Of a stretch of DNA of 64,000 bases, positions 48,253-61,600 are shown in pieces. The DNA is from Trichoplax sp. H2 (taxonomy: Eukaryota > Placozoa > Uniplacotomia > Trichoplacea). The notes below the pieces were generated by a model. The model was not told the origin of the DNA. It made no database searches and saw nothing but the letters and a program-made list of their open reading frames with translations. The position numbers and the translations under genes were made by a program. The first letter of the stretch is position 1; each line of letters starts with the position of its first letter. The stretch spans positions 55,621 to 119,620 of the forward strand of contig NOWV01000215.1 in assembly GCA_003344405.1 (NCBI GenBank). The letters are read 5' to 3'.

Positions 48253-51016
48253 CTACTGGTGGTGACATTGATAGATCTCGTTAAGGTACCAATACGTTGA
48301 CCATAGAGATTTCTTTTGATCTAAAATAATCATCAAATATGCGAGGAGATAGAATGCAGCATTGGTTAATTTGAAACCTAAATACGACGATGTGCAATCA
48401 TTGAGGAATTTAGTACTAGTCCATGGTTCTGTATTGGAATATATCGTATCAATTTGAGTAGCAAGGACGATGCGATAATAATTACTATATTTTCAAGAGA
48501 GATTGTAACACCTCGTAGAAGCTCAGTAGATGATTTCTGTCTCGCCTTGATACTTGAGCTTGTTGAAGATCAATACTAGATTCCATTATATATATTCTTG
48601 CATTTTCTTTGGTATCATAAATACAATAATCTTGACTTTTTTCATTATTTCTAAATATTTCAGTTGATTTCAGAGAAAAAATAAGAAAATTCTGAAATCT
48701 TAATATCTAACTTGGAGCATCAAATGCAATTATTCGCCTAGTAGTTCAATAGAATTTTGTGGTAATATTAAGCTATTTTAAACTTTAAATACTCAATATG
48801 AGATCGAAGTAAATTAATTTCAGCAATCGAAATATGATCTTAACGTGAATTTACAAATTTTCTAAATATTAAATAATCCTTAATCCATACATGTTATGAA
48901 TTAAATGAGGTAGGCATGTTAATTATCACTAAATTTATAAATTTTTCTTACACATATTAACTTACTTTTGAAAGCTACCAATGCTTGTGCCTGGTGGGCA
49001 AAACACGTTGAATTTATAGCTCTTCCAACCGAATAGCCAGCAAAATACATTAGGCTTATATCCTATTTGCGATAAGTGAACGATTTGCTTTTCATCGCAA
49101 TCGCTTAGCATTAATTCTTGATAGCAGCTGAGTTGTGACTTGTTACCCACACTATCTCTTACTGACAATTTCAATTTCATTAAAGATAAAATCGAAGTCC
49201 ATATTCAATTGAAGTTAATTCATTCATTAAGGTTAATAATACATATAGTGCAGGTAAGATACAAACAACATTCACAGGTAGCTAATAAGTAATATAGAAA
49301 TTTGCTATGGAAAGCTCACACATGAAGTTTATACATAAATTATCCAATGCAGATATTGCTTAGTCGTAACTTATTGTACGCTAGATATTACGACACTCTT
49401 TGTAATGCTTATAGAAAGATTAATTATTTGCTTGGCGATCAGGTTACCTCCACAAGCTCCTAGAATTATTTGCCCATCATTTCCTTTGATGTGATAACTG
49501 TAATGGTCATTGGAAAAATCTTCTATAAAAGTATAGCACATTAACATTAGGATCAATATGTGTACCAGATCATCATTCGAAGTAAATCATTGTATCGTTG
49601 ATAGATATGATATAGTATTAATTTTATCACTTCATCATCATAGGAGTCTCNNNNNNNNNNNNNNNNNNNNATATTAACTTACTTTTGAAAGCTACCAATG
49701 CTTGTGCCTGGTGGGCAAAACACGTTGAATTTATAGCTCTTCCAACCGAATAGCCAGCAAAATACATTAGGCTTATATCCTATTTGCGATAAGTGAACGA
49801 TTTGCTTTTCATCGCAATCGCTTAGCATTAATTCTTGATAGCAGCTGAGTTGTGACTTGTTGCCCACACTATCTCTTACTGACAATTTCAATTTCATTAA
49901 AGATAAAATCGAAGTCCATATTCAATTGAAGTTAATTCATTCATTCAGGTTAATAATACATATAGTGCAGGCAAGGTACAAACAACATTCACAGGTAGCT
50001 AATAACGCTAGATATTACGACACTCTTTGTAATGCTTATAGAAAGATTAATTATTTGCTTGGCGATCAGGTTACCTCCGCAAGCTCCTAGAATTACTTGC
50101 CCATCATTTCCTTTAATGTGATAACTGTAATGGTCATTGGAAAAATCTTCTATAAAAGTATAGCACATTAACATTAGGATCAATATGTGTACCAGATCAT
50201 CGACATCATTCGAAGTAAATCATTGTATCGTTGATAGATATGATATAGCATTAATTTTATCACTTCATCATCATAGGAGTCTCGTAAGTTATTAGTTAGA
50301 ATAGTTCATGCCGTATTTTAGAAGCTAACAAAGGATAATGTATTTGTTCATCTATCAGTTAGTACTTTTTCAACTTTTTCAACTACAATTATGCTTTTAT
50401 ACGTATAACTTTTAATACTCCATACAGTAAAACTTTAATGATATCTTATACTCTATATTATTACACTTATACACACAGTGACTTTAGTGGGCAATAATCA
50501 GCTACTGTTAGTAATTAGTCAATTTTATACTGGTAGTCTCCACTATAATGCTATGACAGTAATTATTGTTGTATGATACTATGCAGTCATGATATAACAT
50601 TAATGCAGGCAAATTAGGAGTTCTGGTGGCCAGTCTGGCCATACACTGCTAAAGGCTATCATCCATTCGCTTGAAGTTGTGCAAGATCATTTTTGTACAT
50701 ATAATTATTTAAAAAGAAGACTTATTGGACTGCGAACGGTACTGTAATGGTTGATAGTTTAGAATTTGATCTCGAATCGTAACAATTGTAATATCAGGTT
50801 CAAGATTCTAAACTTACTATTACTCTTATAGCCATTATGGACAATGTAGACTCTATCAATAAGGGATAAGTATTCTAAGCCTGGAGGACAGCTCGGAGGT
50901 ACCACATGCCATGATGAAATCGATTTCCACACAATCGGTTGTATTTGATTTTGGTGATCTTCATCTTGTGGACTACTTCGATTAGAATGATTGGGAGGTT
51001 GATGAGTTATAGGCAT
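48253..51016 (-). CDS. Phospholipid scramblase family gene, exons duplicated around a scaffold gap
   Basis: Ca2+-dependent or scramblase-fold membrane protein of the PLSCR family. Exon 1 (50818-51016) is Pro/Gln-rich and then SCPPGLEYLSLIDRVYIVHN, the family hallmark. Exon 2 (50075-50149; second copy 49448-49522) encodes NDHYSYHIKGNDGQVILGAC. The next coding block (within 49683-49998; second copy 48966-49281) encodes LKLSVRDSVGNKS and FKFNV-like YKFNVFCPPGTSIGSFQK, equivalent to the family's PPG.xIG segment; a small Cys-rich exon TCECCLYL may precede it. An exon from 48650 downward gives YCIYDTKENARIYIMESS in phase. The last piece (~48430-48253) reads FLNDCTSSYLGFKLTN then AAFYLLAYLMIILD, the hydrophobic C-terminus, with stop at 48253. 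The junction before that last piece is unresolved. Exon phases support one gene with one copy of the duplicated exons. Orthology among PLSCR members is not assigned. Confidence 0.78.
48954..49650. repeat. Copy A of a ~650-bp duplication abutting the gap
   Basis: Nearly identical to 49671-50283, in direct orientation. Copy A has ~90 extra bases beginning GTAATATAGAAATTTGC near 49289 and a few substitutions (for example TTGTATCTTACC versus TTGTACCTTGCC). It ends at the N run. Contains scramblase exons. Confidence 0.95.
49651..49670. other. Scaffold gap (20 N)
   Basis: Twenty undetermined bases. The two flanks are copies of each other, so the gap probably joins two versions of one locus. Confidence 0.99.
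49671..50283. repeat. Copy B of the duplication across the gap
   Basis: Starts ATATTAACTTACTTTTGAAA right after the N run and ends TCATCATAGGAGTCTC, exactly the words at the start and end of copy A (48954-49650). Carries the same scramblase exons with the same splice sites. Confidence 0.95.
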
Positions 51017-51754
51017 TGTTGTATAATTTAGTATACTTCTTGAACAAAAGTAGCCGTAATGATCGCTTATAAGGAGTCTTTTAATTCTTCTTTATCATTT
51101 TAATAATTTGAAAGAAGCCTTCGCTAAAATCGGTATCTTCAGGATATTTATTGTTATCTGGATAACTTTTCCGTTGTACTATTCTAATTTCAAAAATTAT
51201 TAATGTCAAACAGATATGATTAGAAATTTTCTTCACTTGAAATAAGCATTGATTCTGAAAGTATTTATAGTATTAGTTATTGGTCATCTTTTATACAACT
51301 CTACACTTGATGTTACGGAATAACTACGAGTATATTTCACAAAATTATAATCTGATTTGATTTCTTTAGTTAATTCAACTAGAATTATTTCTAATTAATC
51401 GATCCAGTTTGACTCTGTTCTCTTTAATAAGATTGCTGTAGTAATTCACACTATGTAATATATTCGAGTCCTTGGAGCATACGTGGACTGTATTAATGAG
51501 CATGGTGATTAATAGCAAAAGTAGCACTAAAACATACGTGATATTTGCTTAGAATATATCGAAAATCAATTTTTATATTTAGCCTCTAGGCAGAAAAGAT
51601 TATTTTATCCTAGGCATGCGCATGCATCGAATCATTAATCATCTTCTTTTGTAGTATGCAGGATGAATCGATTATCTGAATATTGTGTAGCAAGAAACTC
51701 AGCAGGAAATATACCAGAGACTGAGGATCAAGTAAAAAAAGCGACGATTCTATA
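51017..51754. other. Spacer upstream of the scramblase gene
   Basis: AT-rich, no coding frame supported. The scramblase promoter should be here (minus strand), but no element is definable. Confidence 0.4.
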
Positions 51755-52597
51755 TAAATGAATCAAAGTTCTAGTTTTGATTTTAAAAAAGAAATTGCGT
51801 GCATGATGTCAAGGGTAAAAAGGATATATTCAAAATCTATCTTTGTAAATGGCAACAATTGGACCATATACTGTAGTTCTGCCTTGAATGAATATATTAA
51901 CGATTAATATGTTAGGTCCTCCAATTATTAGGTTGGTTCGAGACAACAATAGGGGTTCAGATGAGATCGAAATCGAGGAAGTTCAGTAATAGCTTACAAT
52001 ATTAATGATAGATCCTCCCAAATAGGCCTGCAGAATTTTCATTAGCGGTAATAGCCTTTATTAAAACCATTCGATAGCACTTTAGTGCTAGTAAGTGAAA
52101 TTATAGACTAGCCGTATTTGATAGTTCTAAAGATATCATATTCACATCTGTTACTGTAGTCAATTTCTTCTACTATACTCAGTATACAGTAATTAGTTGC
52201 TCTGGGTTATATTAGGAAATCTACTTAAGTGAAATGACAAATTCTTCCTTCGTGTCTGATTTAAAAAATTGAAGAGCCCATTCAATAATTGTATATGATT
52301 TCTACTGCACGAGCTACATTCCTTATGCTATGATATCAGAACATGAGGCTACAAATTGTAACACGCGTACATCGAATGGAATGAATAAATCTGCAGGGAA
52401 TATAATCGTTGTACCATAGGCTGAAATATTAACGCAAACCCAGATAGCTGTATAGAAACATATAGATGCAACAGAATGGTTGAAATTCTTATCTTAAATC
52501 GTTAGTTGTTTTAATTAAATGAACAAATTATTCAATGAGGAGCTTCTGACTACGCTTATTTATTTTTATTGCTAGTGATACATGCTTTGATAGATTC
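51755..52597. repeat. 843-bp dispersed direct repeat, copy 1, truncated at a gap
   Basis: Starts TAAATGAATCAAAGTTCTAG and runs to the N gap at 52598. Matches 57785-58628 over its full length with scattered substitutions and small indels (roughly 97% by eye). The left boundary is sharp because flanking sequence differs. No open frame or terminal repeats were found. A GGTTCGAGAC word resembles a Pol III B box, with no convincing A box. Confidence 0.93.
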
Positions 52598-52617
52598 NNN
52601 NNNNNNNNNNNNNNNNN
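52598..52617. other. Scaffold gap (20 N)
   Basis: Twenty undetermined bases at the right end of the 843-bp repeat. Sequence after it is not similar to what follows copy 2. Confidence 0.99.
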
Positions 52618-52908
52618 ACTACAATAGCACAATAAACATAGTTATCTGCAAGATAAAATTTATCCTGTAAGCAATGATATAGTAATCAATTTCAATTCAA
52701 AATATTATTGTAATGCTATAAAGGACTATAACTGCTGTGCCTGACTAAAACTAAAAGATATCCTTAAATTCAGCATTTTATTTTAGCTATAGCTAATTTC
52801 AATTCACAGTCAGTATATGCTGTATGAACATAAAAAATACTTAGCTCGCAATCTATCTAAAATTTGATCTTGGATATTTTCCATGTAGGAGCAACAACTA
52901 CATATATA

Positions 52909-55566
52909 ATGGTTGTAAGCAAATATATTAAAGAAGTTATTGTTAAAAATTATTCAGAGATTGCTAAAGACGTCCCTATAGCAGATATATTATATGATTT
53001 ACGAGAATCAGCAATATTGTCTGATGAAGAAGTCAGCAAATTGAGAGATCACTGTAAATCTGACCAAGATTGCGCCTTTGAATTCCTAAAAATACTAAAA
53101 TCAAGAAGCGATAGGAATTTTTATCAATTTTGTACAATATTACAACACAGCGATATTGAAAATGTGCAAGATCTTGGTAAAAAACTGGAAAGAGCAGCTA
53201 CCGCAGTTGTACAGAAACAAAGTAAGTCCATTGCTTGAAAACATAAATATTTTGTCAAGACATTAGAAAATTGCCCTTAATATTTGATTGAAGATTTTTA
53301 TTGTTAGATTTTTAAATTTAGATTAGAATAAGAATAGTAGTGAGTTTTTAGATAGTTCATCTAGGCGTCTAAAAATAATGAATGGCCCTGAATATTCTTT
53401 TGTTATCACTGAATGATAACTTATAAATTCAGTACAATTTTGTCTTTCTTAGGCTAAGGATAATTTGTAGCGTTTTTATAATGTTACATTGGGTAACATT
53501 AGTTACCCAAATATTATACTGTATGCAGTGTGCTGAAAATTATACTATGCCGTGGCTGTCAAAGACTGTACGTCTTCGTTATTATTAGTCAAGCAAAATA
53601 GAATTTACTGCACATATCTAGAAATTATTATTACAATTTATTGGTATCAAAAGAACAGTATAGAATACATCCACAAGCATTATAATCAGTCTTAATCATT
53701 TACTGTTTAATTAAAAATAATTGATCATTACGTCGAACATTTTTTAAAGAAGTTTACGCAATTGAATTGATCATTCAGTAAGCTTTTTCTTCCTTATTTA
53801 CGAAATGTAATCTTAGTTACAGACGCCTTCATGATCATATTAAACTGTATATAATTATAAATATTTATTGTTTGCTTTCTTATGCAAACGACTGCTCCAG
53901 GAATTCTTCTATCTACGATTTTATCCAATAATAAAAATAACACAATGTAGTCAAAACATACGTGTTTTATAAAAACGATAACAAAAATCAGTTTGACTAA
54001 AATAACTTTATTGATGATAATCCTTTAGAGCGGAATAGCCGAGAAAATTCGAAACCAACAACATCAGTTCTTAGTACCAAGAGAAAACGACATCAATCTC
54101 ATTCTTCATCGGAGGATTCCAAAGCAGCTCATAAGCGATTAAATAACGAAGATGGTTAGTAAGTTTACTGAATACTGAAATTAGCTGAAATTATCACAGT
54201 CCTTAAAACTTAAGATACCTTTAAGTATTAGAAATATAAGTTAAATTTTTTGTTGTTATTCCCCTATTTTATTTATGCTATGAGGTAAACAACAAAAACT
54301 AAACATGTAGTCTATTAACAGGTATTATGGTGTTGCCTTGTCATTAGGATAGTTTGATAAGTACAGTAGTAGCTAGTATGGAGAATATCCATATTTGTAG
54401 TGCTAGGTAAGATAAGTAATGCCTTAACGTGGATGTTATTTGTAATAGTTCACTACATATTTGATATTGATTGTTATTGTATGATAGATAGTAGTAAGAT
54501 GATTTAAGTTCTAGTTGAAGATAGTTGAATTAGACAACCTACGAGTTTAGATTAAGATTAAGTATGAGTGAGAGATTTGAAATATTTTCTGATAGAAAAG
54601 CTATGTAAGGAACATCTCCGTTCGAGACATTTCTTCTAGTAAGGTATAATAATAGTACTGTTGCTGTTTACAAATTAGACGGTTCCTATATAAAGGGGAA
54701 CATTTGAGTTGTGTGGTGTGCTAAAAAGTCGTAGATGCATCTTTGCTAATAAAAGGATCGTCTTTACAGTATTTTGCTGTGTGGGTTTAACATTAAGTAA
54801 AAGGGCCTTTAAGTTAGTAGCTACTTATAGACTTTTACTGTACGTTACCTTGTCGCAGAAGTGAAATTGTGACAACAGGGTACTGGTAGTTTACTACAAC
54901 CAATTATCTATTTTAGTAGGCCATAACCTTTATTTCTTTGATTTTATATATGGACAATACTTTGAATTGATTGTTATAACGTAAATCATATTTAATATAG
55001 CATGTTTTCGTTTTCGATCATTACTGCTGTTGCTAAAGAAAGCGTAATAACTGCTGGTGTTTAATCATGATAATAGAAGATAAAGTATACCAGCTGATAA
55101 TGTATTCTTCTTCTTAATGTTGCAAATTAAGATTTGTGATATTAACGCCTTTGTAGTAGAGCTATGGCTAGATACTGATAATTGTATTCATTTACAGTAA
55201 GATTAAGTTCGATCTTTCTGGTCTGTTTTAATATTTCTAGCTGCAAATCCAATAAGTTCGTCGATTTTAAGCGACCATGTACGCGAAGCATTATTGTGTT
55301 CTCGTGAAGAATTTGAAAGAAAGATGCCATATGACAATATTAAGCTAACTTTACGACAAAAGAACGTTTTAACATCTGAAGAAATTGATCTTATAGATGA
55401 CAAAAAAATTAAAGCTGAAAGATCTGCGGCTTTGTTTGAGATCCTTTTAACTCGTGATGATGCTGATTTTTATATAGTTTGTGCTGTATTAGAGGCGCAC
55501 CCTCTAAACTCGTTTAAAGCATTAGGGAAAGAAATGAGATGTACGGCCAAGAAATTAAGCAAATAA
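52909..55566 (+). CDS. CARD-linker-CARD adaptor protein
   Basis: Three phase-consistent exons: 52909-53221, 54029-54154, 55241-55566, giving 254 aa. Residues ~1-95 form a CARD-like six-helix domain (IADILYDLRESAILSDEEVS, FEFLKILKSRSDRNFYQF). Residues 105-150 are a Ser-rich basic linker with KRKR at 122-125, a possible nuclear signal. Residues ~160-250 are a second CARD (LTSEEIDLIDDKKI, AALFEILLTRDDADFYIVCA). CARDs mediate homotypic assembly in apoptosis and innate signalling, and no enzymatic domain is present, so an adaptor or decoy role is inferred. The start is the first ATG in frame with good domain spacing; the frame stays open upstream to a CATGTAG acceptor-like site at ~52888, so an additional 5' exon is possible. 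A 20-N gap lies ~290 bp upstream and could hide it. Confidence 0.72.
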
Positions 55567-57784
55567 TAGTGCTATCCTTTGAATATCTAACAAAATGTTC
55601 AACGGTCAAACCATTTTTAGATAGTTTAATACTGTATTGATTAGAAATCATTGTACTATCTATCGATAATACCAATTTCAAGAACACTAAAATCAAGCCT
55701 TCGTAATAAAACGTAGCGTTAAAGACATAATTATGTCATGGCAATTATCCATCGAAAAACAAAATATAAAGTCAACTCAGCATACGAGATATATTTAAAG
55801 TTAATTTTAAGGTTTTATGTCGTGTTACAGGTGGCATGTAGGTTTTTATAAAAAAAATTCAAATGAATTCAATAAAACTTTAGAAATATGCTTACTCAAT
55901 TTTATACCATTATCAAGTTTTCGCACTTGATTTCGATAAAATACAAGTAATCTAAGAAAATTAACTTTTAAAACTTTTTCATTAATCCAAGTTTTATTCT
56001 ATTTTTTAGTGAATTGAAATCAATTCGACTATTAAGTGAATTAATTATAAGTGGTCCTAGTGTTAAAAAATTAATAGTATGGTTTATAATACAGCCCTTT
56101 TGTAAAGGTAACATAAAGTAACATCTTCATGTTTCTGTAATTCGGCATAACTGGCGCAAAATTTATTTCTTTAGAGATATTTACCAATAGTTTTATTCCA
56201 CCCAAAATAGCTGTATAAAATTTGCAATGTTGCTGTACAACGAGAACTTCATACCTTAATTATTCTTGCATCTATTATAGTTATTTCTTCCACCTACTTA
56301 GCTACAGTTCTTTATAACAGTCTACACCCTGACGTAATGTGACGGCCATTATCCTTAGTCTTTCAGGATTTAAATTACGCAATAAAAATACACATTTCTT
56401 GCGAAGTGAATTACTTAAACATAAGATGTGCTGCTAACATCTTTGTCTGTTTATTTTATTGAATCTCCGCCGTAATAAATCGAAAAGAAAATAGGATGTT
56501 GACTGAATTTTTGACTGATCCAGTATGCCTAATCTTATAGTCCCTGAAATTAGTTGCATCAAACATTAACATACGAGTACGAGATATTGCAATGATGTTC
56601 GACGATATTTGTAAGAATAAAAGCGTATAAAAAGTTAAAAGTTTATTTATGTCGATTCGACATGAAATGTGCCACTTTATAACTTCTATGAGAATATATA
56701 GTATAGGATTAGTACCTTAGCTTAAAGGAGCAAATATTCATATCAATGTCTAAAAGCTACAATTTATATTTTTTACTACAAATAGGCTACCTTACTATAC
56801 GTACTGCAAGCACCGTGCAAGAATAAAAACCGTACCAACACTGTCTTACGATTAAACGAGTTACTGTAGCTATTTTCACTTAATATTATGACCGAATAAT
56901 AATCTTCTGCTATTACTATTTGTTGGCCTACTTTACCGAAAATGTGAGCTAAGAAAAATCGAGCAATTCCCTAATATGACACACGAAGGTCAACACCGAA
57001 AAAATAGCCTTGAATAATAACGCTTATGAATACGTCCGTCTATCCGAGAAGATTCCCAATTTCTTCTCCTCATAAGAACAGTCGAAAGCGACTACAATAA
57101 ACCGGATAATAACACCTCGATAAATTTGCACACAAATTACTTCTATGCAAACTATTCTAATAAATGCGTTCATTCTACAGTAGAAATACTAATTCCAGAC
57201 TGTAAATGCTCGATTGAATACCTGGCTGAGACAAACCGGATAATTATGGTTTAACTCTTATATGGAAGACAGTGCTTAATTCTGTATTTGGCTATCAGAT
57301 ACAGTCTTGACTTGGAGGATCCCAGTCTTATACTAGAAACAGTTCAGGTGCACCATCTTATCCTATTAGCCATCCTTTCACACTGTTACAATTAATTAGC
57401 AGAAACCATTACTCCCAATCTTATCATTTTATCTAAAGTTAATACGTAGCTTGCCACTAAAATAATCTTCGTAACGTGTAATATATTTCTATGTTACGTT
57501 CTATAGATGTTTATATCTCAGAAATATTTACGGTCTCCTTAATTGTAAATTTAGTGGTTAATAGTTGAAATGTTAGTAAGCATTGATTTAGGATTAGATG
57601 CACTAAGAAAGTAATTGTTAACTAGTAGAACCGGATTGTCTGTATAATATCCAAGGTTGTTAAGGTTCAAAGTATAATTTCTAAGTTTAGAGGAATTATC
57701 TTAGTAGTATAGCCCAGTATGTGTTTCTTAAACTATTATTAAGCATTGATTAATTTGATTCTGATACAGTGGATTTAGAACGAT
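55567..57784. other. Spacer after the CARD gene
   Basis: AT-rich. 56985-57190 resembles 36235-36450 at low identity (shared AAGAACA, ACCGGATAAT and TTTGC.CACA in order), suggesting an old dispersed repeat. No gene supported. Confidence 0.4.
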
Positions 57785-58628
57785 TAAATGAATCAAAGTT
57801 CTAGTTTTGATTTTAAAAAAGAAATTGCGTGCATGATGTCAAGGGTAAATAGGATATATTCAAAATCTATCTTTGTAAATGGCAACAATAGGACCATATA
57901 CTGTAGTTCTGCCTTAAATGAATATATTAACGATTAATATATTAGGTCCTCCGATTATTAGGTTGGTTCGAGACAACAATAGTGGTTCAGATGACATCGA
58001 AATCAAGGAAGTTCAGTAATAGCTTACAATATTAATGATAGATCCTACCAAATAGGCCTGCAGAATTTTCATTAGCGGTAATAGCCTTTATTAAAACCAT
58101 TCGATAGCACTTTAGTGCTAGTAAGTGAAATTATAAACTGTAGCCGTTTTTGATAGTTCGGAAGATATCATATTCACATCTGTTACTGAAGTCAATTTCT
58201 TCTACTATACTCGGTATACAGTAATTAGTTGCTATGGGTTATATTAGGAAATCTATTTTAGTGAAATGACAAATTCTTCCTTCGTGTCTGATTTAAAAAA
58301 TTAAATAGCCCATTCAATAATTGTATATGATTTCTACTGCACGAGCTTCATTCCTTATGCTATGATATCAGAACATGAGGCTACAAATTGTAACACGCGT
58401 ACATCGAATGGAATGAATAAATCTGCAGGAAATATAATCGTTGTACCATAGGCTGAAATATTAACGCAAACCCAGATAGCTGTATAGAAACGTATAGATG
58501 CAACAGAATGGTTGAAATTCTTATCTTAAATCGTTAGTTTTTTTAATTAAATGAACAAATTATTCAATGAGGAGCTTCTGACTACGCTTATTTATTTTAT
58601 TGCTAGTGATACATGCTTTGATAGATTC
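57785..58628. repeat. 844-bp dispersed direct repeat, copy 2
   Basis: Full-length partner of 51755-52597. It ends with ATACATGCTTTGATAGATTC, the same words at which copy 1 meets the gap, and continues into unrelated sequence. The CARD gene lies between the copies. Confidence 0.93.
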
Positions 58629-61600
58629 AAAGAAAGTATTACAGAATGAAGTGAAATTTACTTCACATTCGTGCTTTCCCTTACGCTTGCTATCTCCATA
58701 TACTCACAATAATAATTAATGAATGCACTATCTAGTAACTTATATTTCTGTACTCTATCTGACACTTACATAATGTTTTAACATCAACTTACGACGATCT
58801 ATTTAGCATATTATATTTTAAAAATATTACCATGCACCTTTAGATGATGCGAAGATGACTTAGATCTTTGCAATTTTATGCAAATAAATGAGATTGTATA
58901 CTTTGCTGTGGAATATATGCAGAATAAGAGCACATATCTTCATTGCATGTGCTTTTGCCCGTATAAAGGGTATCAATGATACTTTGTACTCTGTAACATT
59001 GAAAGCTCCTCTAAATGCCACCCTGACGTATTTCTTTTCAATGACTGACTGCAAGATATATATACGAGATAAGTCACAGTCAACTAAATGTGATGCCAAT
59101 AAAAGATAACCAAACTGTTTGATATTAATATTACTCACAGTTAATAATTCCAGTTTGTTTATTAATATAGCCATCATTTTTATACGGCTTACAGCCTTAT
59201 GCACTTATAAATAAGTGTAGTAGCCCAAGCATAACTACAGTAACTATCAGCATCGCATTATTTTAGGGGATTTTTTTTAGGCGATTTGACTGACATTAAA
59301 ATCTTTTATATACTTTTAGTAATGGTATGTCATACGCACACCTTCATCGTTATGAATTAATTGGACAGTAATTTATATTACCAGGACTGAATAAAAATGT
59401 ATAACATTATAAATTACTCATCCCTACAGTTGTTACTCATAACATTTTTTGACATTGATTGAATGTGATGATGATCTCATGTAGCGCTTCCTAAGTGGTT
59501 GTCATAATATAATCCCTAGGTATAAAATTAATTAACGCAACAGTAACGGGATACATCCGAGATATGTTTCAAATCTTCGTTGCTAAAACGGTAAAATCAG
59601 CTGTAGTTAGTGCCTATCTTCCAATGATGGAAGACTATATGTTGATCAAAGCGATTACCAATGCTTTCTATAAACCTCCTCATTATGCTTATTGAATTTA
59701 TAACATTATCGAACTAAATTTGAGTTAATGTGTTTGATGTTGCTCCTAAAGTATGACTTACTATTGAAGTAGTGTGAAAATTTTTACCTTGATGTCTGCT
59801 TTATACAAGTGCGTAGGTTACACATACCATGTAAAGTGATAACCTACTATTCGAACCAGCATACCTATAGTCACAAAAATAAATTTTCATATTACTGTAA
59901 ACCCTAACCCTAACTTTAATGCATGTTATCCTGTTGCGCCAGCCAAATCAAAATGGGAGGCATCATTAGTCTTACCTAAGCAAGAATTTTTCTTCTGCCT
60001 AAGGCAATATTATTCGCCTCATCGCAGTTGCAAGAGAAACTCCATAATCCAAAGTGTTGTACTACTTGCCTTAATATAAATCAGTAAGCAAAAATCAATG
60101 TACGTCATCTTAAGGTAAGATCGTATGAGTACAGAATGGAGATAGAATGTAAGGGAAGGATTAATGTAAAATTATACCAGTTCTAAAGAACTACTCAAAC
60201 GAGCTACAAAACTTTAAATTAAAAAAATTGTTCTATTAATAATAAACATCTCATTAAATAGTAACAAATGAGGTATGTTTATCCAAAAGTTATCTGGGTG
60301 AAATTACATTTTAGGCGAACATAAAACGCGTGCACATGTGTAACAGCAAACGTGAAAACTATGTTATGTAGGTATGATAGAACATATATTATATAATAGA
60401 TGCTTAACACATACTAACAACTTTAAATATGTATTAGTTATCTACCTTACTAACATATGTAATACAAAGGTAAAGAATAAATTCACTAGTAAACAGTGTT
60501 ACTTTGCTTGGTACTGGGCACTCAATTGTCTATTTAAATGGAGTTGACATAGACCTTGATTAATGGTAATTATTAGATCCAGAAGTCATACAAAGCGCTA
60601 TCATTTTAAAATCAGTTTTACGCAATTATGAAACAGATTTTTTATATTCTTATACGAATTGGACAAGTTGAATAGATTGAGCTGAACTCTAGTGAATTTA
60701 TTAGGGTAGCTCGCGATCGTGCATTCGCAGACTTTTTTGTAGTAAAGGACTGAAACGGAGTTTTTTATAGCTTTTAGTTTGAATTTATTGTTACTTTACT
60801 ATAGAAAATACATAGAAAGTGATAAGTTTGGTAACTGTTAGTTGTAAATTAGGCATTTTTTCACAAGCTGTGAATAATGGGTTTTTTACCCTTACTAAAT
60901 AAGAGATGATTATGGGTCGATGAATTCATACGGTAGGTAGTTCTGTCCTGCATACACAATGATATAATAACAAATTTAAATAAGATTATTGTCACTTTAA
61001 AAAATAAGAACAGTAAATTACGTTGAATGATTAGCTGGTTTTCAGATACGCAATAGGAAAATGCGTTTATATTATGACAAAAACTGTTATATCCATTTTG
61101 GTTTCCCACAGTATGGGTATGTCGTGAGTTTCTGGTGCTTTCTATGCTCGATAGCCATGAATTTTAAATTTTGTATGTCTTTGTTTATCACGCTATTCCT
61201 ATGATGAGACATACTAACGAAGTATACTGCCAGGCTTATATCCATTAAGGCTTTTTTAGGACTTTATTGTTGTGAAGGAGTTGAAATAAGTGTCTAATAT
61301 CAATAAAATAAACAAATAATCGGTAAATTGACAGGAGCGTTTGTAGACGTATCGTGAAATAACCTTTTATGTTAGTATTTGCCATATATATAAGCGATGG
61401 AAATTAATCAGTAGGTGGGGCAACTAGAATTAGTTTCGCCATCTTAACAAAGGAGAGCCAATGGCGGGAATTTCCGAGTTACGTTACTAAGCAGCAAAGG
61501 CTATAATTTAAATTCAAAGTGAATAATTGACGGTTGTTTTTCTAAATTTCAAGTTTTACAGACTGTGACTATTTTTAATACTCATGCAGTTGCATTCGTC

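Noticed and set aside
51930-51960. GGTTCGAGAC as a tRNA/SINE B box
   Set aside because: No matching A box or cloverleaf-forming flanks at the right spacing; present only as part of the 843-bp repeat.
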